Below are positions 12,375 through 16,837 of a stretch of DNA of 16,837 nt, in pieces (the stretch's first letter is position 1; every line of letters begins with the position of its first letter). This DNA is from Firmicutes bacterium UBA3572. Its GTDB lineage: Bacteria; Bacillota; Desulfotomaculia; Desulfotomaculales; Desulforudaceae. The notes beneath the pieces were generated by a model. The model was not told the origin of the DNA. It did no database searches and was given only the letters and a program-made list of their open reading frames with translations. Where the stretch lies: contig DFNH01000010.1 of the NCBI GenBank assembly GCA_002375985.1, forward strand, positions 1-16,837, written 5' to 3'. A program made the translations under genes and the position numbers.

Positions 12375-14191
12375 TGCGGACGCATCCTCCTTATGGCACC
12401 GGACGGGCAGACGTGCACGCAAAGCGCGCAACCCACACACTTGTCGGTGACCGTGGGGCCGTTATCGCCGGGCATAATCGCCGGGCAGCCCAGTTCGTCC
12501 ACGCATACCCAGCAGCCGGCGCACAGATCCGGGCGGCCCACTTCGAACCGCGTATTTCCTGTCTTGGCCCGGGCGATGCACGGCTGGTTCATGACTACCA
12601 CCGAAGGTCCGGGAAACTCCAGGGCGGCGCGGGCCTCCCTAATGGCTTTGCCGGGCACCAGGGGGTTCACCACCCGTACGTCCTCCACGCCACAGGCGCG
12701 GGCCAACCCGGCGATATCAATGGCTGCCGCCGGTTCACCCAAGGCCGTTTGACCGGTGCCCGGGTGGGGTTGGTGTCCGGTCATGGCCGTGGTGTGGTTG
12801 TCCAGTACCACCACGGTGATATTGGCCTTGTTGTACACGGCGTTCACCAGGCCGGGGAGGCCGGTATGGAAAAAGGTCGAGTCGCCCAGGAAAGCCACAT
12901 GCTTACGGTGAGGTTCGGCCCAGTACAGGCCCTGGGCTACCGTGATGCTGGCGCCCATGCACAGGCAGGTATCGACCATTTTGAGCGGGGGCGCCGCCCC
13001 CAGCGTGTAGCAGCCGATGTCGCCGGGGAAAACCACGTCCAACCCCTCGGCCGCCTTTTTAAAAACATAATACGAAGCCCGGTGCGGGCAGCCGGCGCAC
13101 ATTACCGGCGGGCGGAACGGTAGCGCGGGCGCCGTTGCCGCGGCGGCCGCCTCCGCTTCCGCTTTGACGCCGGCGAAGGTCCGCACCGCCATCAGCACCC
13201 GGTCCACGTCGAGCTCACCCTCCCGGGGCACCAGGCCGTCGTGCTTGCCGCAGACCGTTACGGTCAGACCTTTCTTCCAGGCTAGGCTGATCACCTGGTC
13301 CTCCACCACCGGTTCCAGTTCCTCCACGATGAGCACCCGGTCCAACCGCTTCAGAAACGCGTACACCGGCTCTTGCGGTAGCGGGTAGGGGGTACCGATT
13401 TTCAACACATCCACGGTCTGATCCAGCCCGGCCAGAGCCAGTGCCTCGCGCACGTAGCCCAGTGCCACGCCGCAGGCAATAACGCCGGTGCGGTTTTCCG
13501 CGCGATTCCTGAATTCTTCGTTGAATGGGGAACTGGTGAGCGCGGCGCGAGCCTGTTCTTGCTGTCTGTTAAGCACCGGGTGGCGCTGGCGGGCCGTCGT
13601 GGGGAGGGCCACCCAGGCCCGGTCCCGTTTAAACCCGGAAACGGGCAAAGGGTGGTAGGCCGCTTCCACTTCGATGTCCTGGTAAGCATGGCTCACGCGG
13701 GTGGTCGGCCTGACGATTACCGGCAGCTGGAGTTCTGCGGAAAGGTCAAAGGCGTAGCGGGTCATTTCCAGCGCCTCCCGGGGACAGGACGGATCGAGTA
13801 CGGGCAGCTTGGCGAACCGGGCGAACAGGCGTGTGTCCTGTTCGTTTTGGGAACTGTGCGGTCCCGGGTCGTCGGCCACGAGCAGCACCAAGGCGCCCTT
13901 GATGCCCAGGTAGGCCAGGGCCATCAGCGGGTCGGCGGCTACGTTCAGGCCCACCTGTTTCATGGTGCAAAAAGCGCGGGCCCCGGCAAAGGCCGCCCCG
14001 GCGGTCACCTCCAGGGCCACTTTTTCGTTGACTGACCATTCGGCGTGGAAACCGTACTCCTTAGCCAGCGGGGCCAACGTGGCCATTATTTCCGAGGAAG
14101 GAGTGCCCGGGTAACCCGCGACGACCTGGACCCCGCCCAAAAGCGCTCCGTAGGCGATGGCCTGGTTGCCCATCAACAGTTTTTTCGGCAA
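12371..14191 (-). CDS. iorA: Indolepyruvate:ferredoxin oxidoreductase subunit alpha
   Basis: This 606-residue protein starts at TTG 14191 with GGAGGGG six bases upstream. Domains in order: a pyrimidine-binding half with GYPGTPSSEIM (26-36) and the conserved DDPGPHSSQNEQDTR; a middle domain; a thiamine-diphosphate half beginning CAGCPHRASYYVF, with GDIGCYTLG and GDSTFFHTGLPGLVNAVYN (the GDS…N metal/TPP motif); and a C-terminal two-cluster ferredoxin (Cys557, 560, 563, 569 and Cys585, 588, 591, 595). The first cluster has an unusual CAGCWVCVDELGCP spacing that is normal for IorA. The enzyme is cytosolic and oxygen-sensitive, and serves aromatic amino acid use, or synthesis when run in reverse. 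It is co-transcribed with iorB. Confidence 0.95.
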   Translation of the reverse strand: MPKKLLMGNQAIAYGALLGGVQVVAGYPGTPSSEIMATLAPLAKEYGFHAEWSVNEKVALEVTAGAAFAGARAFCTMKQVGLNVAADPLMALAYLGIKGALVLLVADDPGPHSSQNEQDTRLFARFAKLPVLDPSCPREALEMTRYAFDLSAELQLPVIVRPTTRVSHAYQDIEVEAAYHPLPVSGFKRDRAWVALPTTARQRHPVLNRQQEQARAALTSSPFNEEFRNRAENRTGVIACGVALGYVREALALAGLDQTVDVLKIGTPYPLPQEPVYAFLKRLDRVLIVEELEPVVEDQVISLAWKKGLTVTVCGKHDGLVPREGELDVDRVLMAVRTFAGVKAEAEAAAAATAPALPFRPPVMCAGCPHRASYYVFKKAAEGLDVVFPGDIGCYTLGAAPPLKMVDTCLCMGASITVAQGLYWAEPHRKHVAFLGDSTFFHTGLPGLVNAVYNKANITVVVLDNHTTAMTGHQPHPGTGQTALGEPAAAIDIAGLARACGVEDVRVVNPLVPGKAIREARAALEFPGPSVVVMNQPCIARAKTGNTRFEVGRPDLCAGCWVCVDELGCPAIMPGDNGPTVTDKCVGCALCVHVCPSGAIRRMRPQ

Positions 14192-14305
14192 GTTTACCCC
14201 TCCGCGCGTGTGATAAGAGGCCTATTGTTCCTAATAATGAAACTAGTATAACACAGTTTTCGCGTGCAGGCTGTCGGGTTTACAGCTAAATCCGTTAAGG
14301 GGCAA

Positions 14306-14376
14306 GCTTTGTTAGGTGTTAGGCTGGCACGACGGGAGGAGTATGCCAGACCCGTGGCGAAAGCTTTTAGCTACTA
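14306..14376 (+). promoter_or_regulatory. Structured leader upstream of the ferredoxin-AOR operon
   Basis: AAGCTTT and AAAGCTT arms enclose GGCA/TGCC and CGGG/CCCG pairings in the 100 bases before the ferredoxin start. No T tract is present. It may be a leader RNA structure or chance. No clear promoter was found in 14192-14397. Confidence 0.25.
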
Positions 14377-14397
14377 CCTAGTTCGGGAGGGAATGAT

Positions 14398-14817
14398 ATG
14401 GCCCGGGTTCTGACTGTCAGGCATATGAACCGTTGCATCGCCTGTTATGGATGTATGCTGGCCTGCGCGCGGAGCGTATACGGCCAGTTTTCGCTGGTAA
14501 AGAGTGCCATTCAGATCCGGACTCGGGGCGGCTTGCAAAGCAAGCTGGCGGCCGACGTCTGTTTGGGGTGTGTCGAGCCGGCCTGTGCCCTAGCCTGCCC
14601 GCAGCAGGCGCTTCAGCCACGTCCGGGAGGCGGTGTGCGCATGGTGCGCTCCCGGTGCGACGGGTGCGCGGCCTGCGCCGAGGCGTGCATCGCCCGGGTA
14701 ATCCGAATGGACCCTGAAGAGGAACGGCCCATCGTCTGTATCCAGTGCGGTCAGTGTGTGCGGTACTGCCCGCACGCCGTACTGGAAATGGTGCCGGTGG
14801 ACGAAGGGGGTGTATAG
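14398..14817 (+). CDS. Four-cluster ferredoxin partner of the aldehyde oxidoreductase
   Basis: This 139-residue protein holds sixteen cysteines in four [4Fe-4S] motifs: Cys13/16/19/23, Cys55/58/63/67, Cys87/90/93/97 and Cys114/117/120/124. The second has the CxxCxxxxCxxxCP spacing seen in the electron-transfer subunits of molybdopterin and tungstopterin oxidoreductases (DMSO-reductase B type). There is no signal peptide or membrane segment. ATG 14398 follows GGGAGGG. The stop lies one base before the AOR start, so translation is coupled. It probably carries electrons from the tungsten enzyme to soluble ferredoxin or to another partner such as a hydrogenase or quinone-linked enzyme. Confidence 0.9.
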   Translation: MARVLTVRHMNRCIACYGCMLACARSVYGQFSLVKSAIQIRTRGGLQSKLAADVCLGCVEPACALACPQQALQPRPGGGVRMVRSRCDGCAACAEACIARVIRMDPEEERPIVCIQCGQCVRYCPHAVLEMVPVDEGGV

Positions 14818-14818
14818 C

Positions 14819-16555
14819 GTGCCGGACGTGCGTATGATCAACGTTCTCAGCATCGACCTAGCACACCGTACCTGGAAGGTCGAGCAACGGGCCGACCTTT
14901 CCGCTTACCTGGGGGGTATTGGACTCGCCACCAAGTTGTTTGCCGAACGGTGGCGCCGGGGTTCTGCTCCCGGCGACCCGGAACAGCCGGTGGTGCTGGC
15001 CATCGGCCCGCTTTCTACCGTCTTTCCCCTGGTAACCAAGACCGCGGCTGTGTTTCATTCTCCGCTGACGGGAGAGTGGGGGGAAAGCTACGCCGGTATG
15101 CGGCTGGCCATGGCTTTACGGTTCGCCGGCTACGACGCTCTGGTGATTACCGGCCGCGCCCCGCAGCCGGTGTACGTCACGGTTACGCCGGACGGAGCAG
15201 CTTTCCGGGACGCCCGGGGACTATGGGGTCTGTCTACCGAGGACAGCGGACGTCTCCTGCGGGAGTGGGAGCCCGGGCGCGGGCACCGCAGCACGGTGCG
15301 CATCGGGCCGGCTGGGGAACGGGGCGTGGCCTTCGCCGGGGTGAACGTCGATACCTTCCGCCACTTCGGGCGGCTGGGCCTGGGGGCGGTATTCGGCGCC
15401 AAAAACCTCAAGGCGCTGGTGGTCCACGGAAACCGGAGTTTTCCCATTCCGGACCGCAAGGCCTACCGGGAGGTGTACGACGAGATCTATGCCCGGGCGG
15501 TAGAGACCGACTTAATGGAGAAATACCACGGTCTGGGCACAGCGGGCAACGTCTTGGTGTTGAATGGGCTGGGCGCGCTGCCCACCCGGAATCTACGCGC
15601 GAACCGGTTTGAACACGCCGAACGTATTAGCGGCGAGGCGTTTGCCGAAGAGACCCTGGTCCGCAAGCTGGCCTGCCCCGGCTGCCCGGTGGGCTGTGTC
15701 CATATCGGCCTGTACCGCCGACAGTTCGCCGACGGTTACGAGTACGAAAGTATGGCGCTGGCCTACGACCACGAACTGATTTACGCCCTGGGTTCGCTCT
15801 TGGGGATCGGGGATACCGGCGGCGTTTACGCGTTGATTGAAAAGACCGAGCAACTGGGCCTGGACGCCATCACCAGCGGGGTACTGTTGGCTTGGGCGAC
15901 CGAGGCTGCCGAAAAGGGCCTGCTCCCCCGGGACCAGTTGGGCGTGCGGCTGGCCTTCGGGGAACCGGGCGGCTACCTGGAGGCCCTGGACCGGATCGTC
16001 AACCAACCCAACGCCCTTTACCGCACCTTGGCTACGGGGCTGGAGACGGCCGCGGCAACCTACGGGGGCCGGGAATTTGCCCTGACCCTGGGCGGACACG
16101 AGATGGCCGGTTACCACACCGGTTACGGGTTTGTGCTTGGCCAAGCCGTAGGGGCCCGGCACTCACACCTGTGCAACGCCGGCTACAGTTTCGACCAGCA
16201 ACTCGGCGCGCACTTCGACCGGGACGCTCTGGTGGATGCCCTGATCAAAGAAGAAAAGTGGCGCCAGGTGCTGAACAGTCTGTGTATCTGCCTTTTCGGC
16301 CGCGGGGTCTGGACCAAGGAGCTGGTTTGTAAGGCGCTTGCTAGCATCGGAATCGAAGCTGATGAAAAGTTTCTCACGGAATTGGGGGAACGGATTTTCC
16401 GCCTGAAAAACGAGATCAAACGGGAGATGGGATTCGACTACCGGAAACTTCGCTTCCCGCGCCGCTGCCTGGAGACTCCATCCTTTCAGGGAAAGCTGGA
16501 TGAAGAAGTGCTCCGGGATCTATTGGCCCGCTGGATCACCAAAGCCGGCGTTTAA
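14819..16555 (+). CDS. aor: Aldehyde:ferredoxin oxidoreductase family, tungstopterin enzyme
   Basis: This 578-residue protein matches the AOR family throughout: NVLSIDLAHRTWKVEQ, YLGGIGLATKLF, VLAIGPLSTVFPLVTKTAAVFHSPLTGEWGESYAGMRLAMALRFAGYDALVI in the pterin-binding N-terminal domain, then RIGPAGERGVAFAGV and GLGAVFGAKNLKALVV. The [4Fe-4S] ligands are CPGCPVGC (Cys286, 289, 293) and a late Cys489 or Cys491 (LCICLF). It likely oxidises aldehydes to acids and reduces ferredoxin; the true substrate is not readable from sequence. GTG 14819 is preceded by AAGGGGG about eight bases upstream; GTG 14828 and ATG 14834 are alternatives. It follows its ferredoxin with one base between them. Length is close to the family's ~600. 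Confidence 0.92.
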   Translation: MPDVRMINVLSIDLAHRTWKVEQRADLSAYLGGIGLATKLFAERWRRGSAPGDPEQPVVLAIGPLSTVFPLVTKTAAVFHSPLTGEWGESYAGMRLAMALRFAGYDALVITGRAPQPVYVTVTPDGAAFRDARGLWGLSTEDSGRLLREWEPGRGHRSTVRIGPAGERGVAFAGVNVDTFRHFGRLGLGAVFGAKNLKALVVHGNRSFPIPDRKAYREVYDEIYARAVETDLMEKYHGLGTAGNVLVLNGLGALPTRNLRANRFEHAERISGEAFAEETLVRKLACPGCPVGCVHIGLYRRQFADGYEYESMALAYDHELIYALGSLLGIGDTGGVYALIEKTEQLGLDAITSGVLLAWATEAAEKGLLPRDQLGVRLAFGEPGGYLEALDRIVNQPNALYRTLATGLETAAATYGGREFALTLGGHEMAGYHTGYGFVLGQAVGARHSHLCNAGYSFDQQLGAHFDRDALVDALIKEEKWRQVLNSLCICLFGRGVWTKELVCKALASIGIEADEKFLTELGERIFRLKNEIKREMGFDYRKLRFPRRCLETPSFQGKLDEEVLRDLLARWITKAGV

Positions 16556-16593
16556 CCCGGGCAATGGTGCTGGAGGGCCGGCCAACCGGTTGA

Positions 16594-16775
16594 TCAAGCG
16601 TGCCTGTCCCCCAGCGAGCGATTCGTATGTATGGCCGAACGGCCGTCGTGGACGACCGGGCCTGCATCCGCTGCTACTGCTGCCAGAACTCTGCCCGGAC
16701 GCGGCTGTTGATTTGGAGTTTGGCCCGCTGGGCCGCCTGGTGCGCCGGACCGGACTTCTGGGCTTACGCCGTTGA
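16594..16775 (+). pseudogene. DUF362/ferredoxin C-terminal remnant, frameshifted
   Basis: The first frame reads VPVPQRAIRMYGRTAVVDDRACIRCYCCQ. A one-base deletion near 16691 (CAGAACTC where CAGGAACTC is expected) then moves the frame, and the second frame continues LCPDAAVDLEFGPLGRLVRR to a stop at 16773-16775. Joined, this gives CIRCYCCQELCP, the single [4Fe-4S] motif that ends DUF362 proteins. The 250 or more residues before it are missing and a stop lies just upstream in frame. It sits 38 bp after the AOR gene. The last 60 bp of the window show no feature. Confidence 0.65.
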
Positions 16776-16837
16776 CCAATCCGGACGTTTAGCCTTTCCC
16801 CAGGCGCGCCCGCCGGGCTCTAAGCTAAAAAGTGTGG

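Noticed and set aside
1..16837. CRISPR array or tRNA gene
   Set aside because: No regularly spaced repeats of suitable length and no T-arm or CCA-type cloverleaf was found on either strand.

Overview
The window looks like chromosome of a GC-rich, strictly anaerobic Firmicute of the Peptococcaceae/Desulfotomaculum-Moorella type. This is inferred from the gene set: a standalone [FeFe] hydrogenase, a double-cubane cluster protein, indolepyruvate:ferredoxin oxidoreductase, a tungsten-type aldehyde:ferredoxin oxidoreductase and strong GGAGG ribosome binding sites with many GTG/TTG starts. No species can be named from sequence alone.

Layout. Positions 1-285 are the tail of an rRNA region: the 3' end of one 5S gene with its terminator, then a damaged second 5S copy with its own terminator. 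At 286-1171 (minus) sits a HEPN/MNT toxin-antitoxin-like pair. At 1531-4466 (minus) is an apparent operon: double-cubane cluster protein, its ATP-driven activase, YedF, and a molybdopterin-binding Mop/TOBE gene broken by two frameshifts, closed by a strong terminator. Divergent from it is a small DUF1858 protein (4721-4921). From 4935 to 9185 lies a hydrogenase region that is largely in decay: a 70-residue HydG stub, an intact DUF3842 gene with a long attenuator-like leader, a scar in which pieces of mvhD, nuoF/hydB and hydA are fused end to end, then an intact two-gene unit of a standalone NuoF-like iron-sulphur domain and a full HydA. A 141-bp inverted-repeat element and other structured DNA fill 9190-9598. 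A three-PAS HD-GYP protein follows (9599-11356, minus). Last come iorAB (minus) with a truncated flavoprotein beside it, the divergent ferredoxin-aldehyde oxidoreductase pair (plus), and a frameshifted DUF362/ferredoxin tail near the right edge.

How it fits together. The intact genes centre on low-potential electron flow through ferredoxin. IorAB and the aldehyde oxidoreductase can each reduce ferredoxin from 2-oxoacids or aldehydes, HydA can move electrons to or from H2, and the activase can push electrons over an ATP barrier into the double-cubane protein. The second theme is decay. At least seven gene remnants occur in under 17 kb, several marked by single-base indels, one of them in or next to a homopolymer run. 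Either the locus is being reduced, or some indels are sequencing errors; raw reads would decide.
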